In this document: in pieces, positions 34,930 through 43,162 of the stretch
How the letters are laid out: each line of letters opens with the position of its first letter
Position numbering within the stretch: the first letter of the stretch is position 1
Assembly: GCA_900550465.1 (NCBI GenBank)
Contig: URSC01000007.1
Coordinates: 57,100-121,099, forward strand
DNA from: an uncultured Alistipes sp.
GTDB taxonomy: Bacteria > Bacteroidota > Bacteroidia > Bacteroidales > UBA932
Reading direction: 5' to 3'
Length of the DNA: 64,000 nt
Translations under genes and position numbers: made by a program
Notes under the pieces: model-generated
What the model was told of the DNA's origin: nothing
The model's input: only the letters and a program-made list of their open reading frames with translations
Databases searched by the model: none

Positions 34930-35406
34930 ATGACCGCCAGGAAACACTTAGACAAGACCAATGCGGCCAGGCTGCTCGACCGCGCCGGAATCGCCTACGA
35001 ACTGATTCCATACGAGGTGGATGAGGAACACCTCTCCGCCGATGCCGTAGCCGCCAAGCTCGGTGAGGACATCGCCTGCGTCTACAAGACCATCGTCCTG
35101 CGCGGCGACCGCAACGGCCATTTCGTCTGCGTGGTCCGCGGCGACAGTGAGATCGACCTCAAGGAAGCCGCCCGCATCTCCGGCAACAAACGCGCCGAAC
35201 TGATCCACGTCAAGGAACTCCTTCCCCTGACCGGCTACATCCGCGGCGGCTGCTCCCCTATCGGCATGAAGAAGCCCTTCCCCACCTACTACCAGGCCTC
35301 CATCGCAGAGCTCCCCTACGTCTACGTCAGCGCCGGCATGCGCGGCCTCCAGCTCAAGATTGCCCCGGCCGACCTCATTGCCTTCACTCACGGGCAGCTG
35401 TTCTGA
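34930..35406 (+). CDS. ybaK: Cys-tRNA(Pro) deacylase, YbaK/EbsC type
   Basis: A 158-residue trans-editing protein that hydrolyses Cys mischarged on tRNA-Pro. YKTIVLRGD (about 53-61) carries the conserved Lys, CVVRGDSEIDLKEAAR and GYIRGGCSPIGMKKPFPTY (about 98-116) are the diagnostic YbaK blocks. Starts 7 bp after the msrA stop, so likely co-transcribed. Confidence 0.94.
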   Translation: MTARKHLDKTNAARLLDRAGIAYELIPYEVDEEHLSADAVAAKLGEDIACVYKTIVLRGDRNGHFVCVVRGDSEIDLKEAARISGNKRAELIHVKELLPLTGYIRGGCSPIGMKKPFPTYYQASIAELPYVYVSAGMRGLQLKIAPADLIAFTHGQLF

Positions 35407-35445
35407 CCGCATCACCACCCTGACACACCTCCTCAACTCTTGCGA

Positions 35446-35856
35446 ATGACACTCACAGCAAACACATCGCTCATCTCCCATATCGGCAGCACCGTCCTGC
35501 TGACATTGTTCCTCATACTGATTCTGGGCATTGCGGTCTGCGCCATACTCTCATTCGTCCCCAGACGCCCGTATCTGGACCGTGCCTCCGGCATGATTGT
35601 CCAGCCCTTCCTGATTCTCTCCTCCCCACTGCACTTTCCCCTGAACCGAATTCAGATCAAGGACATGCCCGAAGGCCTCATGGAGCACCTCTCGGTCATC
35701 AACCACGGATGCCTGAACATCTTCGGCATCTACTCCGGCACCTTCCGCAGCACCCGCGACAAGGCCCCGGTCTACATCTACCTCCGCAACCGCAGGCACG
35801 GCCTCGTCTACTTCGAGTACGACGGACGCCGCTATGTCCTCAATCCCTGGAAATAA
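35446..35856 (+). CDS. Small membrane protein, possible PH-like (bPH_5) domain
   Basis: A 136-residue protein with one TM segment (about 14-36). The C-terminal half (FPLNRIQIKDMPEGL, then NIFGIYSGTFRS and YVLNPWK) resembles bacterial PH-like domains that follow a TM segment, but the match is weak. ATG 35446 is used; a TTG lies 6 bp upstream. 39 bp after ybaK. Function unknown. Confidence 0.6.
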   Translation: MTLTANTSLISHIGSTVLLTLFLILILGIAVCAILSFVPRRPYLDRASGMIVQPFLILSSPLHFPLNRIQIKDMPEGLMEHLSVINHGCLNIFGIYSGTFRSTRDKAPVYIYLRNRRHGLVYFEYDGRRYVLNPWK

Positions 35857-36336
35857 ACGCCATATTGCCCGAGCCTCATTCAATCACATTCTGTCTGTAT
35901 TTCGCATATTCACTTAAAAGCATGACCTTCAGAACATTGCCTCAAGATGCTCCCCAACAGATTAGCGGTACCTTCGACGTGTCTGTTTCAGCCCTTTTCC
36001 GATAACAAACTAATTTCCCACACATTACGTCTGCCTCCGTTGTACAGACTGATGGTGATTATTTCTTTCGACAGTCCCCAGACGACATGTAATGCCGCTT
36101 CCGCATTTTTGCCTCACTCAGTCTGTTGTGAACAAAAACCAGCAACTTTATGGTTTCATGCTATTTACAACAATGATACCTATACAGACACTTCGGCGCA
36201 AAAATACCCCTGATGCCGTTTACGTCCGGCCGACATCTTCAATCATTTCACTCCTTCGGAAGGAGTGGGGAAAACGTGCTGTTCGGTGACTCCTGCGGAA
36301 GGAGTAGGATGGGTGGAAAGGAGGCACAGAGAGAGC
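35857..36336. other. Gene-free stretch with twin hairpins
   Basis: 480 bases between two convergent genes. Short frames here look like chance. It holds two similar hairpins near its right end: CACTCCTT-CGG-AAGGAGTG (36249-36267) and ACTCCT-GCGGA-AGGAGT (36289-36305). No T-run follows, so they are not classical terminators. Confidence 0.6.
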
Positions 36337-37935
36337 TTATGGGAGAAGGTGGACGGAAAGCGGCCGGCCCGCGGAGTCTACGGGATAGCGGGCGCCCTCA
36401 CGCTCAAGCTGCGCGGCCATGTGCTCCAGCAGCGAGGCGGTCACGTCCGGATAGCGGGCACTGACATCCTCGGTCTCGCAGGGGTCGGAGGCTAAGTCAT
36501 ACAGGACACAATGCGCAGCAGAGGGTTTCTCCGGTGACCAGTAGTAAATCAGCTTCCAGTCGTCCTCGCGGTAGGCGGTGAAATATTTTCCGCGGTGGTC
36601 GTGGGGGAAATGCATAAGGAAGGTATCGGGATGGCGTCTGTCCTCCCCGCGCACGATGATCCGGCTGAGGTCGTGGCCGTCCACAGGATGGGTCTCCGGC
36701 ACCCGGGCTCCGACAAGGACGGCTATAGTCGGGTAAATGTCCATGATGGTCCCCATCTGCGTACGGATTTCGCCCTGAGGAATCGGGAGCAGGCGCTGTG
36801 CACCAGAAGTATTACGGGCCAACTGTCCACGGCGGACGGAACGGTCACCTCCAGGAGCAGCCCACGCAACTATGAACGGCACGCGGATACCCCCCTCGAA
36901 CTCCGTGCCCTTCTTGCCCCGCAGCGGTGCCGAGGAGCCGTAACCCCGCTCCTCGCCTATGGGTGCGTCGGAGCCATTGTCCCCGAGGAAAAATATCAGG
37001 GTGTTCTCCGCCACTCCCTTCTCTTCCAGGAAGTCCATGATCTCCCCGAGGGAGCGGTCCATCCCCTCTATGAGGGTGGCGAATTTCTTCGCAGATACGC
37101 TGTACGATGTGTCGGCGTCATAATTCTGCATATAGCGGGGGTCCGACATGAAGGGGGCATGCACGGCATAGTGCGCCATGTTGAGGTAGAACGGCACGCC
37201 ATCCTCTATGGCGCGGGACATCTCTTCCTCTGCCCTGAGGGTCAGCGCGTCGGTCAGGAAGACGTCGTCCTCGAAGAATTCCTCCAGGCCGGGGACTGCC
37301 CGCGAGCGTGTACCTCCGTAGAGGCCGTATCCGTCCCGACCGTAGTAGCTGCCGGGCTCACCTATCGAACAGCCGGCCACATTGACGTCAAAGCCAAGAG
37401 CCAGAGGGTTCTCGCCCTGACTTCCAAAGGGTCCGAAATGGGCCTTGCCCACGTGTATCGTGCGGTAGCCCGCATCAGAGAGCAGGCGCGGCAAAGTATA
37501 GTCGGCACTGTCCAGGCCCTGCCAGTTCCAGTCGGGCGGGCCGTAGGTGTTGCGGTTGTTGGACTCGGAGTATATCCAGTTGGTGACTCTGTGACGGGTG
37601 GCGTTCTGGCCGGTGAGCAGGCTGGTGCGGGACGGCGAGCTGACGCTCTGGGCGTAGAACTGCGAGAAGCGCACGCCCTGGTCGGCTAACCGCTGCATAT
37701 TCGGCGTGCGGTACCAGCGGTTGAGCGGATGCTCCACAGGCTGCCCCTCCGGGTCGGTCAGAAAGGGCACCGAAGCATCCATAAGTCCCATGTCATCCAC
37801 AAGGAAAACTATGATGTTAGGCTTCTGTTGCCCGGCTTTTACACTACTGTCACACGCTACTGTCATCACAGACGCCACGGACGCGGCTGCCGCCACCGGA
37901 ATTATCGCTGCTGTTTTTCTATCCATAACTTTCAA
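36337..37935 (-). CDS. Sulfatase lipoprotein, Ser-type formylglycine site
   Basis: A 532-residue arylsulfatase-superfamily enzyme. Lipobox MTVAC (Cys28). Metal-binding start NIIVFLVDDMG (40-50), with Asp47 and Asp48. The modified residue is Ser99 in SSPSRTSLLTG, the (C/S)xPSR motif in its Ser form, which needs a radical-SAM maturase (anSME); none is in this window. HYAVHAPF, DNGSDAP and KGTEFEGGIRVPF are further metal/substrate blocks. Likely removes sulfate from host or diet glycans. A 4-bp overlap with the RhuM remnant upstream. Confidence 0.93.
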   Translation of the reverse strand: MKVMDRKTAAIIPVAAAASVASVMTVACDSSVKAGQQKPNIIVFLVDDMGLMDASVPFLTDPEGQPVEHPLNRWYRTPNMQRLADQGVRFSQFYAQSVSSPSRTSLLTGQNATRHRVTNWIYSESNNRNTYGPPDWNWQGLDSADYTLPRLLSDAGYRTIHVGKAHFGPFGSQGENPLALGFDVNVAGCSIGEPGSYYGRDGYGLYGGTRSRAVPGLEEFFEDDVFLTDALTLRAEEEMSRAIEDGVPFYLNMAHYAVHAPFMSDPRYMQNYDADTSYSVSAKKFATLIEGMDRSLGEIMDFLEEKGVAENTLIFFLGDNGSDAPIGEERGYGSSAPLRGKKGTEFEGGIRVPFIVAWAAPGGDRSVRRGQLARNTSGAQRLLPIPQGEIRTQMGTIMDIYPTIAVLVGARVPETHPVDGHDLSRIIVRGEDRRHPDTFLMHFPHDHRGKYFTAYREDDWKLIYYWSPEKPSAAHCVLYDLASDPCETEDVSARYPDVTASLLEHMAAQLEREGARYPVDSAGRPLSVHLLP

Positions 37936-38446
37936 ATGCTGTTTGATGTCTTCCTATATTCTGACAAATCACGTTCCAGTTCCTTTAAACTCTCTATTTT
38001 TTCAAGATGTCTCTGTTTCTCCTTATACTCTGAGAACACTTTCTCCGATAGCCTTATCTCGCGGATGCGATCGATAAGTTCTTTGAAATGGGTAAGTGAC
38101 TGTCCTTTCTTGAAGCGATTGTCATCAAGAGCGAAACCCTTTATGAGATAATCTCTCAGCACCTTGGTTGCCCAGATGCGGAAGGCAGTGGCACGCTTGC
38201 TATTACATTACGCTGCACTTTGCGCGAGCCCTCTGACTGAACTATTAAGTTTTTCTTAACAGTTGCCGCTTCCGACAACTCACCTTCCTGATACACATTC
38301 TTCACATGCTGGTTAATTGCCGGAACAGATACACCGAATAATACAGTTTCTTTTACCGTGTCCACCTGCACCTGCACATCACCGTCTTCAGTATTGAAAA
38401 TGATGACCTCACCTCCACTCTGCAATTCAGAACTTTCTTTCACCAT
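37932..38446 (-). pseudogene. Decayed RhuM-family gene
   Basis: Pieces of a RhuM (virulence-associated) protein lie in two frames. N part: VSVPAINQHVKNVYQEGELSE (about 38342-38256) in one frame; C part: SKRATAFRIWATKVLRDYLIKG, then RIREIRLSEKVF, in another. Between them the usual YNLDxIISVGYRVN segment is missing, and so is the WLTQxQ segment before FGVSVPA; the C-terminus is replaced after SEKVF. The likely start is ATG 38446 with a TAAATTTG box near 38480. A short frame (76 codons, ending at 37932) could still be made but lacks most of the family. Confidence 0.8.
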
Positions 38447-38557
38447 AATGTTCTCTATTATTTGTCCTACCGCAAATTTACTCAATAATACCGACCCCGG
38501 CGTACAGACAACTCATTTGTCAAAAACTTTTTACGTTTTTAAATTCCGGTTATTTTA

Positions 38558-38592
38558 TAAAAATCCCCGCAGGGAGGAAATATCCTGCGGGG
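38558..38592 (-). terminator. Intrinsic terminator of the POT transporter genes
   Basis: CCCCGCAGG (38565-38573) pairs with CCTGCGGGG (38584-38592), a 9-bp perfect stem; on the minus strand it is followed by ATTTTT. It lies 26 bp past the stop of the second transporter. Confidence 0.88.
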
Positions 38593-38618
38593 ACTGTATG
38601 CGATGCAGCTGTGTGCGG

Positions 38619-40292
38619 TTAGTCCTTGGTGGCGTTCTCGAGCTTCTTCATGATGGAGAAGATGAAGACGGCGGAGATGACGCAGAGGGCGATGAGGATA
38701 GACCACAGTACCCAGAGAGGCAGACCGCCCCAGAGCATGCCGATGATGGACACCATGTAGTTGCCGATGGCGGTGGCCACGAACCAGAGACCCATCATCA
38801 TGCCCTTGTACTTGGGAGGAGCGACCTTCGACACGAAGGAGATACCCATCGGGGAGAGGAAGAGCTCGGCGAATGTCAGCACGAGATAGGTGGATATCAG
38901 CACATTGGGCGTAACACGCTGGAATGTCGCGCCTTCCTTCAGGGCATCCGGAGTAGGCAGGCCGAGGGAGCCGAAGACCATGATCAGGAAGCCGAGGGCG
39001 GCGATGAACATACCGATACCGATCTTGCGGGGTGCGGAAGGCTCCTTGCCCTTGGCGGCGAGGGCACCGAATACGGCCATGGACACAGGGGTCAGGGCCA
39101 CTACGAAGAAGGGATTGAACTGCTGGAATATCTGGGGCAGCAGGGTCACGGGCTCGTCACCGAGGGAACGGTAACTGAATATCAGGGCCACTATCGAGGC
39201 CAGGGTCACAAGACCGGCTATAATCTTACTGCGCTTTTTCTCCGACTGGAAAATGGCGAACGCCGCATATACCGCAATGATTATGAATACGAGGTTCAGC
39301 ACATTGGCCAGAATCCTGGAAAGTCCTGTCATCTCGGTAGCCGTGTAGTCACGGGCGAAGAAGGTCAGGGTGAGACCGTTCTGCTGGAAGGCCATCCAGA
39401 AGAAGATGACCACTGCGAAGACGAGCAGCAGGGCCACGATACGGGACTTGGTCTGCTCCTTGGTAAGCTCGACGACGGGCTGGGTACTCTTGGCCTCGAG
39501 CTCGCGCTGGGTGACGTCGGCGTGCTTGAAGCTCTTGCGGAAGCCGAAGTAGATAAGGATAGAGAGTACCAGCGACACGCAGGCCACGGCGAAGCCCCAG
39601 TGATAGGCTCCGGCGAGCACATCGATGTAATGGCGGGAGAACTCGGTAAGATCACCGGTTGCACCCTGAGCGGCAGCAAGTGTCTCGAAACGGCTGAGCG
39701 CATCGGGAGCCATCGAGGAAGCATCGGCCAGATACTGGTTGGCCAGGGCGGGGATCTCACCGTTGTAGGTCAGACCTTCCTGCCTGAGGCAGAATTCAGT
39801 GATCTTGGTAGCCGCCGTGGGAGCGAAGAGCGAGCCGATGTTGATGGCCATGTAGAACAGCGAGAAAGCCGCGTCCCTCTTCGACGAGTACTTGGGGTCG
39901 TCGTAGAGGTTGCCGACCATCACCTGCAGGTTGCCCTTGAACAGGCCGGTACCCACCGCGATGAGGAGCAGGGAGCCGAACATGGCTATCTTGCCCACTA
40001 TGTCTCCTCCGGTCGGAATCGCCAGGCAGAAATAGCCCGCGAACATAACGATGATACCGGCAACAACCATCTTGCCGTAGCCGAACTTGTCGGCGAGGAT
40101 ACCTCCGATGAACGGCATGAAATATACTGCCGCCAGGAAGCCAGCGTAGATATTGGAGGTCACTGCCTCCGAGAAGCCGAACTTCGCCTGCAGGAACAGG
40201 GTGAAGATCGCAAGCATCGTGTAATAGCCAAAGCGCTCGCCCGTGTTGGCAAGGGCAAGCGCATACAGGCCTTTGGGTTGACCTTTGAACAT
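38619..40292 (-). CDS. POT/PTR family peptide transporter
   Basis: A 557-residue MFS-fold proton-coupled oligopeptide transporter with about 14 TM segments. The signature block reads NTGERFGYY (residues 16-24): the family consensus is ExxERFxYY, so the first Glu is Asn. A long soluble loop (about 165-240) lies between TM5 and TM6, and FSLFYMAINIGSLFAP is the second signature (PTR2 motif). Start 20 bp after the paralogous gene, hence an operon. Likely takes up di- and tripeptides released by the secreted peptidases. Confidence 0.92.
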   Translation of the reverse strand: MFKGQPKGLYALALANTGERFGYYTMLAIFTLFLQAKFGFSEAVTSNIYAGFLAAVYFMPFIGGILADKFGYGKMVVAGIIVMFAGYFCLAIPTGGDIVGKIAMFGSLLLIAVGTGLFKGNLQVMVGNLYDDPKYSSKRDAAFSLFYMAINIGSLFAPTAATKITEFCLRQEGLTYNGEIPALANQYLADASSMAPDALSRFETLAAAQGATGDLTEFSRHYIDVLAGAYHWGFAVACVSLVLSILIYFGFRKSFKHADVTQRELEAKSTQPVVELTKEQTKSRIVALLLVFAVVIFFWMAFQQNGLTLTFFARDYTATEMTGLSRILANVLNLVFIIIAVYAAFAIFQSEKKRSKIIAGLVTLASIVALIFSYRSLGDEPVTLLPQIFQQFNPFFVVALTPVSMAVFGALAAKGKEPSAPRKIGIGMFIAALGFLIMVFGSLGLPTPDALKEGATFQRVTPNVLISTYLVLTFAELFLSPMGISFVSKVAPPKYKGMMMGLWFVATAIGNYMVSIIGMLWGGLPLWVLWSILIALCVISAVFIFSIMKKLENATKD

Positions 40293-40312
40293 ATCAGTTT
40301 ATTTTGACAAAA

Positions 40313-41857
40313 CTATTCCTGCTGCATGGTAATCTTCTCCAGCCACTTCACCATGCCGAGCATGACTCCCATGGAAATGAGGCATACCACCATGAATACG
40401 AACCAGCACATCCACTGGCTGCTGAAGCTGTTGTACATCAGAGGGCCGATCCAGATGAGGAGGTTGCCGACTGCTGTTGCGCCGAGCCACAGACCCTGGC
40501 AGATACCCTGCAGATGCTTGGGAGCCACCTTCGATACGAAGGACAGTCCGAGGGGCGAGATGAACAGCTCAGCTACAGTGAGGAAGAAGTAGGTGACGAT
40601 CAGTACCCAGGGTCCGGCCTTGACTGCATTCTGAGCAGCTACGTCCCAGCTTCTGAACTCCTCGCCGGAGGGATAGCCCATGATGAGGGAGAAAATGGTG
40701 AGGAAGAGGTAGGCGATAGCGGCGATGAGCATACCGATAGCGATCTTCCTGGGAGTGGAGATGTCCTTGCCTCTCTTCTTTCTGAGAGCGGAGAATACCC
40801 ACATCACGATAGGAGTAAGGGTAATCACGAAGAACGGATTCACAGCCTGCCAGATCTCGGGAGCGATGGATTCGGTGGTCACGAAGTCACGGGCAAACAC
40901 TGAGAGGGACTGACCGTTCTGATGGAACGAGAACCAGAAGAAGATAGCGATGCCGAGCACTGCGAACAGAGCATAGAGTCTCTGCTTGATCTCCTTGGCC
41001 ATAGCGAGCTTCTCTTCCTGTGTGTACTGCTCCACGACCTTGGCCTCTTTCTTGGCGGGGTTGGGCATGTTCTTCTTGGTGAAGACGAAGATGAGGAGGG
41101 ATATCAGCATGGCGGCAACCGATGCGAAGAACGAGTAGTGCACGCCTGTATTGAATACATCGAGGTAGTTCTGGGAGAATGTCATCAGGTCACCTACAGG
41201 TGCTCCGTTCTGCATTACGCTGGCAGCGAGCTCCTGGAACTTGGTGAGCTGGTCGGCGGCCATTGTACCGTCAGCGTTGATGTAGGCGTGGCAGAGCTCG
41301 GGCAGACCTGCGTTGTAGGTCATGTTGTTGACACCCAGCCACCAGCTTCTGAGCAGGGGGGCGATGAAGGGAGCCACGAGACCGCCGATGTTGATGAACA
41401 CATAGAAAATCTGGAAACCGGAATCCCTCTTGTCAGAATACTTGGGATCGTCGTACATCTGGCCTACGATGGCCTGGAGGTTTCCTTTGAAAAGGCCGTT
41501 ACCGAATGCGATCAGCAGCAGGGCGCCGCAGGTGAAGGGCAGCAGCCAGCCTGTGTTCTCGGGAGTGGCAAGGATAGGAATGGACAGGAGGGCGTATCCT
41601 ACTGCCATCGTCACCAGACCGGACATGATGGTAGCCTTGTAATTCTGAGTCCTGTCCGCGATATAACCGCCGATAAGGCTCAGCACGTATATCAGCGCAT
41701 AGAATACTGCATAGATGACACCGCTGGTTTCGTCGCTAAGTCCGAACTTGGAGCACAGGAAGAGCAGCAGTACTGCATTCATGATGTAGTAGCCGAATCT
41801 CTCGCCCATGTTACTCAGGGCAGCGGCCAGCAGGCCTTTGGGATGGTTTTTAAACAT
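40313..41857 (-). CDS. POT/PTR family peptide transporter
   Basis: A 514-residue paralogue of the gene downstream. NMGERFGYY (16-24) again has Asn for the first Glu of ExxER, and FQIFYVFINIGGLVAPF is the PTR2 motif. It has a similar extracellular loop near 165-220. The two copies differ enough to be old duplicates with perhaps different peptide preference. Its own -7 box is at 41924-41917. Confidence 0.92.
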   Translation of the reverse strand: MFKNHPKGLLAAALSNMGERFGYYIMNAVLLLFLCSKFGLSDETSGVIYAVFYALIYVLSLIGGYIADRTQNYKATIMSGLVTMAVGYALLSIPILATPENTGWLLPFTCGALLLIAFGNGLFKGNLQAIVGQMYDDPKYSDKRDSGFQIFYVFINIGGLVAPFIAPLLRSWWLGVNNMTYNAGLPELCHAYINADGTMAADQLTKFQELAASVMQNGAPVGDLMTFSQNYLDVFNTGVHYSFFASVAAMLISLLIFVFTKKNMPNPAKKEAKVVEQYTQEEKLAMAKEIKQRLYALFAVLGIAIFFWFSFHQNGQSLSVFARDFVTTESIAPEIWQAVNPFFVITLTPIVMWVFSALRKKRGKDISTPRKIAIGMLIAAIAYLFLTIFSLIMGYPSGEEFRSWDVAAQNAVKAGPWVLIVTYFFLTVAELFISPLGLSFVSKVAPKHLQGICQGLWLGATAVGNLLIWIGPLMYNSFSSQWMCWFVFMVVCLISMGVMLGMVKWLEKITMQQE

Positions 41858-41916
41858 GATTTTAGTTAATTATTAGTTATTGTTATTAATTAATGTAAAT
41901 TTTTCTACATATCCTG

Positions 41917-41924
41917 CAAATATA
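41917..41924 (-). promoter_or_regulatory. -7 box of the POT transporter pair
   Basis: TATATTTG on the minus strand, 59 nt before ATG 41857, in the AT-rich 74-bp gap after the porin-like gene; -33 unclear. Confidence 0.45.
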
Positions 41925-41931
41925 GAAACTT

Positions 41932-43134
41932 TTAAAATATATTCATAATATAAATCACACCGAGCGTCACCCTGTGTTCCTGCCGCGAGGCAATATCCAG
42001 GAGCGGCCCTCTCTCCACGGCCCCGGCCTGATAGTAATTGTAATGCACGAAAAACCGGAAATCCCGGCTTCTGGTCGGCATATACTCCAGACACGCCTGC
42101 CCGTTCCAGCTGGCGCGGAGCATCCCTGCCGGCACGTCTCCCATCGCGCGGTAAAGCCCCCCGTACTCCCGCGAGCCCTTGAAATACATCGAGAACGACG
42201 GACTCAGGAAGAGGTGAAGGTAACCTATGGCGGACAGATAGTCCACATTCTGCAGGGTACGGTAGTCCCCGTCCGGACCTACAGGCGCCGCGGAGCTCAG
42301 CACTCCGTTGATGTCCAGTCCCTGACGGGAATATATCAGGTCGAGGTACACCCCCCATTTCTTACTGCGGTAGGACTGGCCCATGGCGAATATCCACATA
42401 TCCCTGTCCCCCGCCTGAGTGCCGTAGGAGGCCGACCAGCGGAACTCCAGGGCATTGTTCAGGAAATTGCCGTTCCAGTTCAGAGTATAGAGGAAAGGCG
42501 CCCGGGAGCTTTCCACCCCCTCCGGCAGCCCTCCGTGGTAGAACTCATCGTCCCAGAAGCCCCGGATGTTGGACATCTGCAGCGCCAGGTCCTGCGTCGG
42601 AGTGATGTGCCAGGTAGCCATCGCCCCCATCTGATAGCATGGCAGACTGCCTCCGAAGTCACTGTACTGCACCACATAGACCGGCGCAGCCCAGAACTCC
42701 TGTCCTCCGATAGCATGCACCTGCTTGCCGAAGGTCAGGGAAAAATGCTGCCGCGGCCTCCAGGTCATGTAGGCGTAGTCTATGGATTCAAGGAGGTTAT
42801 CGAATGTATTGGAACGGAAATTGGCATTGAAGCTCTGGCGGAAATGATAGTAGAACTCCCGGTTGCGGCCGAAAGAGCCCTCGACGTTCCACCGGAAATT
42901 GTCCATGCGGAAGCGGGCGGAAGCCTCCTCTCCTCCGGGCATCTCCGCACGGAGGGAGCCCCTCATCTGAAAGGAAAGGTCGTGGCTGCTCAGGGGGAAA
43001 ATGGTGTCGGTCAATGTCCATCCGGCCTTCTTTTCCGGAAGGGCGGCATCAAGGCTGTCGGGGGAAATTCCTGCCGCGGAAAGCAGTGCGGCGGGAGTCA
43101 TCAGAAGGGTCAATAGCAGAATCAATTTTCTCAT
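41932..43134 (-). CDS. Porin-like outer membrane beta-barrel protein
   Basis: A 400-residue protein with a signal peptide (about 1-20, ending LLSAAG). The rest alternates amphipathic strands: EFYYHFRQSFNANFRSN, YAYMTWRPRQHFSLTFGKQV (a porin O/P-like block), FRFFVHYNYYQ, and a final strand ending IMNIF with C-terminal Phe. ATG 43134 is chosen over an upstream start because it gives a proper signal peptide. It lies 28 bp after the GH5 fusion gene and may form an outer membrane channel in the same operon. Substrate unknown. Confidence 0.75.
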   Translation of the reverse strand: MRKLILLLTLLMTPAALLSAAGISPDSLDAALPEKKAGWTLTDTIFPLSSHDLSFQMRGSLRAEMPGGEEASARFRMDNFRWNVEGSFGRNREFYYHFRQSFNANFRSNTFDNLLESIDYAYMTWRPRQHFSLTFGKQVHAIGGQEFWAAPVYVVQYSDFGGSLPCYQMGAMATWHITPTQDLALQMSNIRGFWDDEFYHGGLPEGVESSRAPFLYTLNWNGNFLNNALEFRWSASYGTQAGDRDMWIFAMGQSYRSKKWGVYLDLIYSRQGLDINGVLSSAAPVGPDGDYRTLQNVDYLSAIGYLHLFLSPSFSMYFKGSREYGGLYRAMGDVPAGMLRASWNGQACLEYMPTRSRDFRFFVHYNYYQAGAVERGPLLDIASRQEHRVTLGVIYIMNIF

Positions 43135-43162
43135 AGGTTTCAGCACTTTATCTCTTCGCAAT

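Noticed and set aside
35947..36495. Several short plus-strand frames before and into the sulfatase end
   Set aside because: No signal, no domain, overlapping one another; the right part is antisense to the sulfatase.
37932..38162. A separate 76-residue small gene before the sulfatase
   Set aside because: Its sequence is the middle of RhuM, and upstream pieces continue in other frames, so it is part of one pseudogene.
38358..40307. 649-codon frame on the plus strand
   Set aside because: Antisense to the POT transporter; rich in H, G and E with no recognisable domain.
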